NCBI GenBank assembly: GCA_003268905.1
Contig: QLTU01000023.1
Coordinates: 1-64,000 of the forward strand
DNA length: 64,000 nt
From: Acidovorax defluvii
GTDB lineage: Bacteria > Pseudomonadota > Gammaproteobacteria > Burkholderiales > Burkholderiaceae_C
Reading direction: 5' to 3'
The notes beneath the pieces were generated by a model. The model ran no database searches, was not told the DNA's origin, and saw only the letters and a program-made list of their open reading frames with translations. The translations under genes and the position numbers were made by a program. Positions 36,831-46,431 of the stretch are shown here, in pieces; position 1 is the first letter of the stretch, and each line of letters begins with the position of its first letter.

Positions 36831-38108
36831 ATGACCCCTCTTTTCCCAGACCACCTGCCTGCCGCCACGCTGCTGCCCCGCTCTACTCCCCCAAAGCCCT
36901 GCCGTTCACCGCGCAGGCTGGCCTTGGCCGCCGTTGCCGGGCTGGCATTGCTGGTGGGCGCGTGCTCTGACAAGGCTGCGCCCGCAGCGCCCAGCGGCCC
37001 GGTGGAAGTGGGCGTGGTCACCCTTCAGTCCGAGCGCCAGACCGTGACCACCGAGTTGCCCGGACGCACCAGCGCCTTCCTGAGCGCTGAGATCCGCCCC
37101 CAGGTGGGCGGCATCGTGCAGCAGCGGCTGTTCACCGAAGGTGCGCAGGTCAAGGCCGGCCAGGCGCTTTACCAGCTCGATGCCTCGGGCTTCCAGGTGG
37201 CGCTGGCCAGCGCCGAGGCCCTGGTGGCCAAGGCACAGGCCGGTGTGGGCACGGCCGAGGTCAACGCCCGGCGCAACGCCGAGCTGGTCAAAATCGACGC
37301 CATCAGCCGGCAGGTGTATGACGACAGCCAGGCCGCCGTGGTGCAGGCCCGCTCCGACCTGGCCGTTGCCCGCGCCGCGCTGGACAACGCCCGCATCAAC
37401 CTGGGCTACACCCGCATCAAGGCGCCCATTTCGGGCCGCACCACCACCTCCACCGTCACGCCGGGCGCACTGGTCACCGCCAACCAGACCGCCGCGCTCA
37501 CCACCATCTCGCAGCTCGATCCGCTGTATGTGGATGTCACACAGTCCAGCACCGAGGTGCTGCGCCTCAAAAGCGACCTGGCGCGCGGGCGCATACAGAA
37601 AAGCGGCCAGGCCGAAGCGCCCATCACCCTGCAACTGGAAGACGGCAGCCGCTACCCCCACCCCGGCAAGCTGCAGTTTGCGGGCGTGAGCGTGAACCCC
37701 GGCACCGGCGCCGTGACGCTGCGCGCCGTGGTGCCCAACTCCGACGGCCTGCTCATGCCCGGCATGTATGTGCGCGCCATTCTGGAAACCGGCATCAACG
37801 CGCAGGCGCTGCTGGTGCCCCAGCAAGGGGTGAACCGCGACACCGCAGGCAACGCCAGCGTGTTGCTGGTCAACGCACAAGGCAAGATCGAACGGCGCAA
37901 GGTTGTGGTGGAAACGGCCGTAGGCAACCGCTGGTTGGTGGGCAGCGGGCTGGCGGCCGGCGACCGCGTGGTGGTGGAGGGCTTTCAGCGTATCAAGCCC
38001 GGCGACACGGTGAAGCCGACCGAGGTGGTGGCCAAGCCAATGGCTGCCGCGGGTGCCACAGCAGCGACTGCAGCGCCGGCTGCATCCGCCGCATCGGCTG
38101 CGCGCTGA
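36831..38108 (+). CDS. RND efflux periplasmic adaptor subunit (AcrA/MexA-like)
   Basis: The product is about 425 aa. A lipoprotein signal (LALAAVAGLALLVGAC) puts the lipid Cys near residue 46. The adaptor core starts VEVGVVTLQSERQTVTTELPGRTSAFLSAEIRPQVGGIVQQRLFTEGAQVKAGQALYQLD, and continues with the hairpin and IKAPISGRTTTSTVTPGALVTANQ. It binds the RND pump and the outer membrane channel. Starts at 36801 (MFRNPRLRAP) or 36831 are both possible. It lies 13 bp ahead of the RND gene. Confidence 0.93.
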   Translation: MTPLFPDHLPAATLLPRSTPPKPCRSPRRLALAAVAGLALLVGACSDKAAPAAPSGPVEVGVVTLQSERQTVTTELPGRTSAFLSAEIRPQVGGIVQQRLFTEGAQVKAGQALYQLDASGFQVALASAEALVAKAQAGVGTAEVNARRNAELVKIDAISRQVYDDSQAAVVQARSDLAVARAALDNARINLGYTRIKAPISGRTTTSTVTPGALVTANQTAALTTISQLDPLYVDVTQSSTEVLRLKSDLARGRIQKSGQAEAPITLQLEDGSRYPHPGKLQFAGVSVNPGTGAVTLRAVVPNSDGLLMPGMYVRAILETGINAQALLVPQQGVNRDTAGNASVLLVNAQGKIERRKVVVETAVGNRWLVGSGLAAGDRVVVEGFQRIKPGDTVKPTEVVAKPMAAAGATAATAAPAASAASAAR

Positions 38109-38121
38109 GGGCCGGCCCGCC

Positions 38122-41100
38122 ATGGCACAGTTTTTCATCAACCGCCCCATCTTTGCGTGGGTCATCGCCATCATCATCATGCTGGCCGGCGCCATGTCCA
38201 TCAAGACATTGCCGCTGGAGCAATACCCCAACATTGCGCCGCCGCGCGTGTCGATCAGCGCCAACTACACCGGCGCATCGGCCAAAACCGTGGAAGACTC
38301 GGTCACGCAGGTGATCGAGCAGCAGCTCAAGGGGCTGGACAACCTGATCTACATGGGCTCGACCAGCGACGCCTCGGGCAGCTCGCGCACCACGCTCACC
38401 TTCAATGCCGGCACCAACATCGACGTGGCCCAGGTGCAGGTGCAAAACAAGCTGCAGCAGGCCATGTCGCGCCTGCCGCCAGCGGTGCAAAGCCGGGGTG
38501 TTACCGTCACCAAGGGCGGCAACGATTACCTGATGATCATCACCTTCACCTCGCCCGACCCCAGCGTGTCGCAGGTGGACATTGGTGACTACATCGCCAG
38601 CAACCTCGTGGACGTGATCAGCCGCATTGACGGCGTGGGCGACGTGCTCACGCTGGGCACCGGCTACGCCATGCGCGTGTGGCTCGATCCGGGCAAGCTC
38701 GAAAAATACGCGCTCATGCCGTCAGACATCGGCAGCGCCATCAATGCGCAGAACGCGCAGGTGTCGGCGGGCCAGCTCGGTGCCCTGCCCGCCGTGGGCG
38801 AGCAGCAGCTCAATGCCACCATCACCGCGCGCAGCAAGCTGCAAACCAAGGAAGAGTTCGAGCAGATCGTTCTCAAGTCCACCACCGACGGCGCCGCCGT
38901 GCACCTGAAAGACGTGGCGCGCATCGAGCTGGGCGCAGAAAACCTCACCATCACCTCGCGCCTGAACGGCCAGCCCGGCGCCAGCATGGGCGTGGTGCTG
39001 TCCGACAGTGCCAACGCCATGGCCGTGGCCACTGCCGTCAACGCCAAGATCGCCGAGCTGCAGCCGTTCTTTCCCTACCAGCTCAAACCCTTTACCAGCT
39101 ACGACACCACGCCGTTCGTCAGCGCCTCGATCGAAGAAGTGGTCAAGGCCCTGCTCGAAGCCATGGTGCTGGTGGTGCTGGTCATGTACATCTTTTTGCA
39201 GAACTTCCGCGCCACGCTGATTCCGGCCATTGCCGTGCCGGTGGTACTGCTGGGCACCTTTGGTGTGCTGTCGGCAGCCGGTTATTCGATCAACACGCTG
39301 ACCATGTTCGGCATGGTGCTGGCCATCGGCCTGCTGGTGGACGACGCCATCGTGGTGGTGGAAAACGTCGAGCGCGTGATGAGCGAAGAAGGCCTGTCCC
39401 CTAAAGAGGCCACGCGCAAGTCGATGGCCGAAATCACCCCGGCCCTGGTGGGCATTGCACTCACGCTGTCGGCGGTGTTCATTCCCATGGCGTTTTTTGG
39501 CGGCTCCACCGGGGTGATCTACCGGCAGTTTTCCATCACCATCGTGTCGGCCATGGTGCTGTCGGTGCTGGTGGCCCTGACACTCACACCCGCGCTGTGC
39601 GCCACCTTGCTCAAGCCCATTGCCAAGGGGCAGCACAGCCCCCATGGCGCACCCCGCAAGGGCATTGCGGGCTGGATTGACCGCTTTTTTGTGGGCTTCA
39701 ACCGCCGCTTTGACCGCTCGGCCGACAGCTACCAGCGCGGCGTGGGCACCGTGGTGCGCCGGGGCAAACGCATGATGCTGGTGTATGTGCTGATCTGCGC
39801 CGGCATGGCGGTGCTGTTTTTGCGCCTGCCCACGTCATTTTTGCCCAATGAAGACCAAGGCGCGATCTCGGTGCAGATCACGTTGCCGCCAGGCTCGTCC
39901 AACGCGCGGCTGCAGGCCGTGATGGCGCAGGTGCAAAAGTATTTTGCGGCCCAGCCCGATGTGGTCAGCTTCAACTCGATCACCGGTTCGGGTGGTGACC
40001 AGAGCTCGGCGCGCGGCTTTGTGCGGCTGACCAACTGGAGCCAGCGCACACGCCCCGACCAGAGCGCCGACGCCATTGCGCGCAAGGCCACCAAGGACCT
40101 GGCCGCCATCCGCGATGCGCGCATTTTCGTGCTGCTGCCGCCCGCCGTGCGCGGGCTGGGGGCCAATGCGGGCTTCAATTTTCAGCTCAAGGACCTGAAC
40201 GGCCTGGGCCACGATGCGCTGGTGGCCGCGCGCGACAAGGTGCTCGAACTGGCCGCCAAGCGCCCCGAGCTGAGCAACACGCGCAGCACCAACCTCGACG
40301 ACACCGCGCAGCTGGGCGTGGACATTGACGACAACAAGGCCGGCGCACTGGGCCTGGCCACGGTGGACGTGAACAACACCCTGTCGAGCGCGCTGGGCGG
40401 CACCTATGTGAATGACTTTCTCAACAAGGGGCGCGTGAAGCGGGTTTACATGCAGGGCGACGCGCCGTTTCGCATGCTGCCGCAGGACGTGGGCCCCTGG
40501 ACGGTGCGCAACAACCAGGGGCAGATGGTGCCGTTCTCGGCGTTTTCGAGCACCCGCTGGACCTATGGCTCACCCCAGTTGCAGCGCTACAACGGCAGCC
40601 CGAGCTACGAGTTCGTGGGCAGTGCGGCGGCGGGCGTGAGCTCGGGCGTGGCCATGGCGGCGGTTGAAGACATCATGAAGGAAATGCCCGCGGGCATTGG
40701 CTACGAATGGACCGGCGCCTCGTTTCAAGAGCGGCTGTCGGGCTCGCAGGCGCCGCTGCTGTATGCGGTATCGATTCTGTTTGTGTTTCTGTGCCTGGCC
40801 GCACTCTACGAAAGCTGGTCGGTGCCGTTTTCGGTGATTCTGGTGGTGCCGCTGGGCATTGTCGGGGCGCTGCTGGGCATCGGGTTTCGCGGGCTGTCGA
40901 ACGACGTGTACTTTCAGGTGGGCCTGCTCACCACAGTGGGGCTGTCGTCCAAGAACGCCATCCTGATCGTGGAATTTGCCACCCAGTTGCAAGAGCGCGG
41001 CCGCAGCGTGCTCGATGCCACGCTGGAAGCCGTGCGCCTGCGGCTGCGGCCCATCTTGATGACCTCGCTGGCGTTCGGGTTCGGTGTACTGCCCCTGGCG

Positions 41101-41280
41101 CTGGGCAGCGGCGCCGGGGCGGGTGGCCGCCAGGCCATTGGCACCGCCGTGCTGGGCGGCATGGTGTCGGCCACCGTGCTGGGCATCTTTTTTGTGCCGG
41201 TGTTCTTTGTCCTGATTCGCGGTTACTTTGCCGAGCGCAAGGCAAAGCAGACTGCCAGCGAAACCGGAGCCGCCGCATGA
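38122..41280 (+). CDS. RND multidrug efflux transporter (AcrB/MexB, HAE1 family)
   Basis: A 1052-aa pump starting MAQFFINRPIFAWVIAIIIMLAG. The proton-relay pair D407-D408 in helix 4 (AIGLLVDDAIVVVENVERVMSEEGLSPKEA) matches AcrB numbering exactly, and helix 10-12 segments (SSKNAILIVEFATQLQERG, LRPILMTSLAFGFGVLPLALGSGAGAGGRQAIG) are intact. Twelve helices and two large periplasmic loops give the usual length. It exports hydrophobic drugs or solvents using the proton gradient. It overlaps the downstream outer membrane gene by ATGA. Confidence 0.96.
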   Translation: MAQFFINRPIFAWVIAIIIMLAGAMSIKTLPLEQYPNIAPPRVSISANYTGASAKTVEDSVTQVIEQQLKGLDNLIYMGSTSDASGSSRTTLTFNAGTNIDVAQVQVQNKLQQAMSRLPPAVQSRGVTVTKGGNDYLMIITFTSPDPSVSQVDIGDYIASNLVDVISRIDGVGDVLTLGTGYAMRVWLDPGKLEKYALMPSDIGSAINAQNAQVSAGQLGALPAVGEQQLNATITARSKLQTKEEFEQIVLKSTTDGAAVHLKDVARIELGAENLTITSRLNGQPGASMGVVLSDSANAMAVATAVNAKIAELQPFFPYQLKPFTSYDTTPFVSASIEEVVKALLEAMVLVVLVMYIFLQNFRATLIPAIAVPVVLLGTFGVLSAAGYSINTLTMFGMVLAIGLLVDDAIVVVENVERVMSEEGLSPKEATRKSMAEITPALVGIALTLSAVFIPMAFFGGSTGVIYRQFSITIVSAMVLSVLVALTLTPALCATLLKPIAKGQHSPHGAPRKGIAGWIDRFFVGFNRRFDRSADSYQRGVGTVVRRGKRMMLVYVLICAGMAVLFLRLPTSFLPNEDQGAISVQITLPPGSSNARLQAVMAQVQKYFAAQPDVVSFNSITGSGGDQSSARGFVRLTNWSQRTRPDQSADAIARKATKDLAAIRDARIFVLLPPAVRGLGANAGFNFQLKDLNGLGHDALVAARDKVLELAAKRPELSNTRSTNLDDTAQLGVDIDDNKAGALGLATVDVNNTLSSALGGTYVNDFLNKGRVKRVYMQGDAPFRMLPQDVGPWTVRNNQGQMVPFSAFSSTRWTYGSPQLQRYNGSPSYEFVGSAAAGVSSGVAMAAVEDIMKEMPAGIGYEWTGASFQERLSGSQAPLLYAVSILFVFLCLAALYESWSVPFSVILVVPLGIVGALLGIGFRGLSNDVYFQVGLLTTVGLSSKNAILIVEFATQLQERGRSVLDATLEAVRLRLRPILMTSLAFGFGVLPLALGSGAGAGGRQAIGTAVLGGMVSATVLGIFFVPVFFVLIRGYFAERKAKQTASETGAAA

Positions 41281-42839
41281 GCCGCACCCCCCTGATCGCC
41301 CCCCGCCGCACCGTGGTGCGCGCCACCGCCGCCAGCGCACTGGCATTGCTTGCGTTGGCAGGCTGCACCAGCCTGGCGCCCGACTATGCGCGCCCCATGC
41401 TGCCCGTGCCCGCCACGCTGAACGGCACGAACGGCCCAAACGGGCCTGAGGGCACCGCGCTGGCGCCCGAGACCGGCCCCATGGGCTGGCAGGAATTTTT
41501 GCAGGAGCCGCGCCTGCGCGAGCTGGTGGCGCTGGCGCTGCAAAACAACCGCGACCTGCGCGTGGCGGTGCTGGCCATCGAGAAGGCCCGCGCGCAATAC
41601 GGCGTGGAGCAGTCCAACCGGTTCCCAGCCGTGGGCGCCACCGCCGCGGGCAACCGCACGCGCACGGCCGATGACCTGAACACCAGCGGCCGCTCGCCCA
41701 CCAGCAGCCAGTACAGCGCGCAGCTTGGCTTCAGCAGCTACGAGATCGATTTTTTTGGCCGCGTAAAGAACCTCAACGAGGCTGCGCTGCAAGAGTTTTT
41801 GCGCACCACCGAGAACCGCCGCAGCGTGCAGCTGAGCCTGGTGGCCGAAGTGGCCAACGCCTGGCTCACCCTCGACGCCGATGGCCGGCGCCTGCAACTG
41901 GCGCAAGACACCCTGCGCAGCCGCCAGAAGTCATACGAACTGACAGAACGCAGCCATGCCCTGGGCGCCGCCTCGGGCCTGACGCTGACGCAAGCCCAGA
42001 CCACGGTGGACACCGCCCGCGCCGACGTGGCCGCCTTCACCAGCCAGGTGGCGCGCGACCGCAATGCGCTGGCCCTGCTGGCGGGCGCGCCGGTGCCTGC
42101 GGCCCTGCTGCCCGACGGGGCGAACCCGGGGGCCACGGCCTCCCCTGCCCAGGCTGCGTCGGCATCGGCATCGGTGGCACCCGCCCCCAGCCTTGCCACA
42201 CCCGCCGCCACCTTGCTGGCGGTGCCGGGCGACCTGCCCTCGTCGGTGCTGCTCAACCGCCCCGATGTGCGCGCCGCCGAATACACGCTGCGCGGCGCGT
42301 ATGCCAGCATTGGCGCGGCCCGTGCCGCGTTTTTCCCCAGCATCACGCTCACGGCGTCGGCGGGCACCGCCAGCAATGCGCTGTCGGGCCTGTTTGACGG
42401 CGGCAACGGCACCTGGAGCTTTGCGCCACAGATCCGCTTGCCCATCTTTGATGCGGGCCGCAACCGCGCCAACCTCCAGATCGCCGAAACCGCGCGCGAC
42501 ACGGCCCTGGCCCAGTACGACAAGGCCGTGCAAACCGCGTTCCGCGAGGTGGCCGATGCGCTGGCAGAGCGCGCCACGCTGGCCGAGCGCCTGCAGGCCC
42601 AGCAATCGCTGCAGGCGGCCACCCTGAAGGCGCTGCAGCTGTCCGAAGCGCGCTACCGGCTGGGCGCCGACAGTTACCTGCCCGTGCTGGACGCCCAGCG
42701 CGCGCTTTACAGCGCGCAGCAGACACTGATCGGGCTGGCACTGGCCGAGCAGGCCAACCGGATCACGCTGTACAAGGTGCTGGGTGGCCGCTGGATCGAC
42801 ACCACCCCGGGTGACAGCACCGCAACGCCCGGCCCCTGA
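41277..42839 (+). CDS. Outer membrane efflux lipoprotein (OprM/NodT family) of the RND pump
   Basis: A 520-aa protein with lipoprotein signal ALALLALAGC (Cys near residue 29) followed by TSLAPDYARPMLPVP. It has the two OEP domains (NNRDLRVAVLAIEKARAQYGVEQSNRFPAVG; ASIGAARAAFFPSITLTASAGTASNALSGLF) and ends YKVLGGRWID. An insert of about 35 Ala/Pro/Ser-rich residues (PGATASPAQAASASASVAPAPS) is unusual. The start overlaps the RND stop. Confidence 0.94.
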   Translation: MSRTPLIAPRRTVVRATAASALALLALAGCTSLAPDYARPMLPVPATLNGTNGPNGPEGTALAPETGPMGWQEFLQEPRLRELVALALQNNRDLRVAVLAIEKARAQYGVEQSNRFPAVGATAAGNRTRTADDLNTSGRSPTSSQYSAQLGFSSYEIDFFGRVKNLNEAALQEFLRTTENRRSVQLSLVAEVANAWLTLDADGRRLQLAQDTLRSRQKSYELTERSHALGAASGLTLTQAQTTVDTARADVAAFTSQVARDRNALALLAGAPVPAALLPDGANPGATASPAQAASASASVAPAPSLATPAATLLAVPGDLPSSVLLNRPDVRAAEYTLRGAYASIGAARAAFFPSITLTASAGTASNALSGLFDGGNGTWSFAPQIRLPIFDAGRNRANLQIAETARDTALAQYDKAVQTAFREVADALAERATLAERLQAQQSLQAATLKALQLSEARYRLGADSYLPVLDAQRALYSAQQTLIGLALAEQANRITLYKVLGGRWIDTTPGDSTATPGP

Positions 42840-42843
42840 AAGG

Positions 42844-43436
42844 GTGCGCAATGCAGCGCCCGCGCACCAAGCCGGCTTTGCCGCGCTGCTCTGCACCATC
42901 GCCTTCAGCGCCGCCAGCGGCGCCGCAACTGCCGCAGCCGACGAGCTGCAAGCGCTCCCGCAAACCCGGTCGATCTATGTAGAGGCCGGGTATACCGACC
43001 ACGGCGCCCCGGCCACGCGCACACGCACCGTGGGTTTGCGCGTGCCCCTGCAGTATTCGTGGTGGCAAGGGCGCATCCGCACGCACCTGGATGTGTATCT
43101 GAGCGACTGGCCTCCACGGCCGCACCGCCGGCGCGCCGCCACAACACCCAGCTGGGCGTGGTGCCCATGGCCCGCTACCGTTTTGCAGACGGGCAATCGC
43201 TCTGGTTTGTGGAGGGCGGCATTGGCCTGTCGTACCTGAAGGCCACGCACCACACGCCCAACGGCCCCTTTGGCAGCCGCTGGAATTTCAGCGACCATCT
43301 CGGCCTGGGGCGCAACTTTGGTGCACAGCGGCAGCACGAGGTCAGCCTGCAGGCCAAGCATGTATCCAACGCCGGGCTGCGCAAGCCCAACCCGGGGGAA
43401 ACGTTTGTGCAGATACGCTACGCCCACCGGTTTTAA
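42844..43436 (+). pseudogene. pagL: Lipid A 3-O-deacylase PagL-like, frameshifted
   Basis: The first frame, from a GTG at 42844, gives a signal peptide (FAALLCTIAFSAASGAATAAA), RSIYVEAGYTDHG and HLDVYLSDW, then loses similarity. The rest of the protein continues in another frame from about 43110: NTQLGVVPMARYRFADGQSLWFVEGGIGLSYLKATHHTPNGPFGSRWNF..., with the PagL active-site H-x-S (KHVSNAG) and Glu (NPGE) and a C-terminal Phe typical of outer membrane barrels. Restoring one base near 43112 (TGG-CC read as TGGG-CC) rejoins the frames. Either a real inactivating deletion or a sequencing error in a G run. Confidence 0.85.
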
Positions 43437-43507
43437 ACGCACAGCCCACCGGTTTCCATCTGGCGGCTGCGAGCACTCGCGCGCTCCTGGTCGGCCACCC
43501 GTCCACT

Positions 43508-43534
43508 GAATGGTCCGAATGGACCGAATGGACC
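43508..43534. repeat. Three tandem 9-bp units upstream of the nir promoter
   Basis: GAATGGTCC-GAATGGACC-GAATGGACC, followed by GACGAG. The first two units also make the palindrome GGTCC-GAAT-GGACC. It lies about 205 bp upstream of the nir sigma-54 element, in a gene-free stretch. Confidence 0.8.
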
Positions 43535-43656
43535 GACGAGCGTGTCATCAATCCTCCACAGGCCGCGAGCTTGCAAACACGCTGGAACGGCGCACGCACC
43601 AAGCTGGCCCATCCGCTTGTGCGGCTTGCACTGGCAAGGCCAACCGTTTCGTTGAC

Positions 43657-43712
43657 TGCTATTTATTTGATAGCTAATAGCGCTTGATAAATAAGCGCTA
43701 GAGCCATTTTTC
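43657..43712 (-). repeat. Type A repeat, copy A6, just upstream of the nir promoter
   Basis: Stem AGCGCTT (43679-43685)/AAGCGCT (43693-43699), extended to TAGCGCTT/AAGCGCTA, with TTTGATAGCTAA on the left and GAGCCATTTTT on the right. It ends about 28 bp before the sigma-54 element. A weak half NtrC site (GCACC-AAGCT-GGCCC) lies at 43596-43610. Confidence 0.85.
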
Positions 43713-43739
43713 ACTTAAAACCACCATCTTTTCCATCTT

Positions 43740-43755
43740 TGGCACAGGTTTTGCA
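43740..43755 (+). promoter_or_regulatory. Sigma-54 (RpoN) promoter of nirBD
   Basis: TGGCAC-AGGTT-TTGCA, an exact -24/-12 match. Start of transcription is expected near 43766, again at the foot of a hairpin. Confidence 0.9.
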
Positions 43756-43764
43756 TCACCCTGT

Positions 43765-43890
43765 GTGCGGCCACGATAGGCCGCATGTTCGGCCCGGTGC
43801 AATGGCGGATTGGGCTGACGAAGACGATGGCGTCCCTGCGAATGTGTTGGCTACCCGGCCAGCCCACCGTGCGGACGCCTTTTTGTTTTT
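43765..43890 (+). promoter_or_regulatory. NasT/ANTAR-type attenuator leader of nirBD
   Basis: TGCGGCC/GGCCGCA encloses the six-base loop ACGATA (43765-43784). The shared TGCAATGGC lies at 43798-43806, in a CAAT/ATTG stem. GACGAAG precedes the terminator GGCGTCC (43829-43835)/GGACGCC (43873-43879), which is followed by a T-rich run. The nirB start codon is 24 bases further on. Confidence 0.8.
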
Positions 43891-43913
43891 CCGAAACGCC
43901 TACGGGGGTCACG

Positions 43914-46361
43914 ATGAAAAAATCCAGGCTGGTGATGGTGGGAAATGGCATGGCCGGCGTTCGCTCGCTCGAAGAGCTGCTGAAGATAGCGCCCGACCTT
44001 TACGACATCACGGTATTTGGTGCAGAGCCGCACCCCAACTACAACCGCATTTTGCTGTCGCCCGTGCTGGCCGGCGAGCAGACCATCGACGAGATCATTC
44101 TGAACGACTGGCAGTGGTATGCCGACAACCACATCACGCTGCACACGGGTTTCACCGTGACCGACGTGGACCGTGTGCGCCGCATCGTGCACGCCACCAG
44201 TGCAACGGGCGAGACCATCACCGCCGAATACGACCGCCTCATCATGGCCACGGGCTCCAACCCGTTCATCCTGCCCATCCCCGGCAAAGAGCTCCAAGGC
44301 GTGCTGGCCTACCGCGACATTGCCGACACGCAGGCCATGATCGACGCTGCCGCCACCTACAAACATGCGGTGGTCATCGGCGGCGGCCTGCTGGGCCTGG
44401 AGGCCGCCAACGGCCTCATGAAGCGCGGCATGCAGGTCACCGTGGTGCATGTGGGCGACTGGCTGATGGAGCGCCAGCTCGACGATGTGGCCGGCAAGAT
44501 GCTGCAAAAGTCGCTGGCCGAGCGCGGCATGCAGTTTTTGATGGGCGCACAAACGCAGGAGCTGGTGGGCAACGCCGAAGGCCGCGTCGCCGCCGTCAAG
44601 TTCAAAGACGGCACCGAGGTGCCCGCCGACCTGGTGGTGATGGCAGTGGGCATTCGCCCCAACACCGCACTGGCTGAAAAAATGCGCCTGCACGTGAACC
44701 GGGGCATCGTGGTGAGTGACACGCTGCAGACCACCACCGACGCACGCATCTACGCCGTGGGTGAGTGCGCCGCGCACCGGGGCATCGCGTATGGACTGGT
44801 GGCACCGCTGTTCGAGCAGGGCAAGGTGCTGGCGAATCACCTGGCGGAGTTCGGCATTGGCCGCTACCAGGGCTCGCTGACATCGACCAAGCTCAAGGTC
44901 ACGGGCATTGATCTGTTCAGCGCAGGCGACTTCCAGGGCGGCGAGGGCACCGAAGAGATTGTCATGAGCGACCCGAGCGGCGGCGTCTACAAAAAGCTCG
45001 TGCTCAAGGACGACAAGCTCGTGGGCGCCTGCCTGTATGGCGACACGGTGGACGGCAGCTGGTATTTCAAGCTGCTGCGCGACGGCCGCACGGTGAACGA
45101 CATCCGCGACAAACTCATGTTTGGTGAATCCAACATGGGCGACACCGGCCACCAGGGCCAGAACCAGGCCGCCGCCATGGCGGACACCGACGAAGTGTGC
45201 GGCTGCAACGGTGTGACCAAGGGCGCCATCTGCAAGGCCATCAAGGAAAAAGGCCTGTTCACGCTGGACGAAGTGCGCAAGCACACCAAGGCCAGCGCCA
45301 GCTGCGGCTCGTGCACCGGGCTGGTCGAGCAGATCATCATGTTCACCGCCGGCGGCGACTATTCGGCCACGCCCAAGACCAAGGCCATGTGCGGCTGCAC
45401 CGACCATGGCCACCAGGCGGTGCGCGATGCGATCCGCACCAACAAGCTGCTTTCCATCGCAGATGTGTTCTCGTTTCTCGAATGGAAAACGCCCAACGGC
45501 TGCGCCAGCTGCCGCCCGGCCGTCAACTATTACCTCATCAGCACCTGGCCCAAGGACGCCAAGGACGACCCGCAAAGCCGCGCCATCAATGAACGCAGCC
45601 ACGCCAACATCCAAAAGGACGGCACCTACAGCGTGATCCCGCGCATGTGGGGCGGGGAGACCACAGCCGACGAACTGCGCCGCATTGCCGACGTGGTGGA
45701 CAAGTACCACATCCCCACCGTCAAGGTCACCGGTGGCCAGCGCATTGACCTCTTGGGTGTGAAGAAGGAAGACCTGGTCAACGTGTGGAAGGACATAGGC
45801 ATGCCCAGCGGCCACGCCTATGCCAAGGCCCTGCGCACCGTCAAGACCTGCGTGGGCAGCGAGTGGTGCCGCATGGGCACGCAGGACAGCACGCAAATGG
45901 GCAAGGACATGGAGCGCGCCATGTGGCGCATGAATGCCCCGCACAAGGTGAAATTTGCCGTGAGCGGTTGCCCGCGCAACTGCGCCGAGGCCGGCATCAA
46001 GGACGTCGGAATCATCGGCGTGGAAAGCGGCTGGGAGATGTATGTAGCCGGCAACGGCGGCATCAAGACCGAGGTGGCGCACTTCTTCACCAAGCTCAAG
46101 ACCGCCGAGGAAGTGCTGGAGTACACCGGCGCGTTTTGCGAGCTGTACCGCCAGGAAGGCTGGTACCTGGAGCGCACCGTGCACTACGTGAACCGCGTGG
46201 GCCTGGACTATGTGAAAAAACGCATTCTGCAAGACCACGAAGGCCGCAAAGCGCTGTGGGAGCAGCTGCAGTTTGCGCTGGATGGCGAGCCCGACCCGTG
46301 GTTCGACTTTGACAAGGCGGCAGTGGACCAGCGCCAGTTCATCCCGATCTCCGTGGCCTGA
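43914..46361 (+). CDS. nirB: Assimilatory nitrite reductase [NAD(P)H] large subunit
   Basis: An 815-aa protein with an N-terminal FAD/NAD(P)-binding reductase (LVMVGNGMAGVRSLEELL; AVVIGGGLLGLEAANGL), then BFD-like [2Fe-2S] segments (CGCNGVTKGAICKAIKEKG...CGSC; MCGCTDHGHQ...CASC), the nitrite/sulfite reductase ferredoxin-like half and the siroheme/[4Fe-4S] site with C646, C652, C686 and C690 (CVGSEWC; SGCPRNC). It reduces nitrite to ammonium with six electrons from NAD(P)H. The ATG at 43914 follows GGGGGT. The C-terminal part runs to a usual length. It is followed by nirD in the same operon. Confidence 0.96.
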   Translation: MKKSRLVMVGNGMAGVRSLEELLKIAPDLYDITVFGAEPHPNYNRILLSPVLAGEQTIDEIILNDWQWYADNHITLHTGFTVTDVDRVRRIVHATSATGETITAEYDRLIMATGSNPFILPIPGKELQGVLAYRDIADTQAMIDAAATYKHAVVIGGGLLGLEAANGLMKRGMQVTVVHVGDWLMERQLDDVAGKMLQKSLAERGMQFLMGAQTQELVGNAEGRVAAVKFKDGTEVPADLVVMAVGIRPNTALAEKMRLHVNRGIVVSDTLQTTTDARIYAVGECAAHRGIAYGLVAPLFEQGKVLANHLAEFGIGRYQGSLTSTKLKVTGIDLFSAGDFQGGEGTEEIVMSDPSGGVYKKLVLKDDKLVGACLYGDTVDGSWYFKLLRDGRTVNDIRDKLMFGESNMGDTGHQGQNQAAAMADTDEVCGCNGVTKGAICKAIKEKGLFTLDEVRKHTKASASCGSCTGLVEQIIMFTAGGDYSATPKTKAMCGCTDHGHQAVRDAIRTNKLLSIADVFSFLEWKTPNGCASCRPAVNYYLISTWPKDAKDDPQSRAINERSHANIQKDGTYSVIPRMWGGETTADELRRIADVVDKYHIPTVKVTGGQRIDLLGVKKEDLVNVWKDIGMPSGHAYAKALRTVKTCVGSEWCRMGTQDSTQMGKDMERAMWRMNAPHKVKFAVSGCPRNCAEAGIKDVGIIGVESGWEMYVAGNGGIKTEVAHFFTKLKTAEEVLEYTGAFCELYRQEGWYLERTVHYVNRVGLDYVKKRILQDHEGRKALWEQLQFALDGEPDPWFDFDKAAVDQRQFIPISVA

Positions 46362-46365
46362 CCAA

Positions 46366-46431
46366 TTTTTTATATCAAAAGTGCCTGAAACGCTTTACCC
46401 AAAAGCGCAAGCAGCTACAAAAGGAATAGCA
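46366..46431 (+). repeat. Type A repeat, copy A7, between nirB and nirD
   Basis: The whole 70-bp nirB-nirD gap is this AT-rich element: TTTTTTATATCAAAAGTGCC, CGCTT/AAGCG stem, then CAGCTACAAAAGGAATAGC directly before the nirD ATG. The AAGGA inside it is the only plausible ribosome binding site for nirD. Confidence 0.75.
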
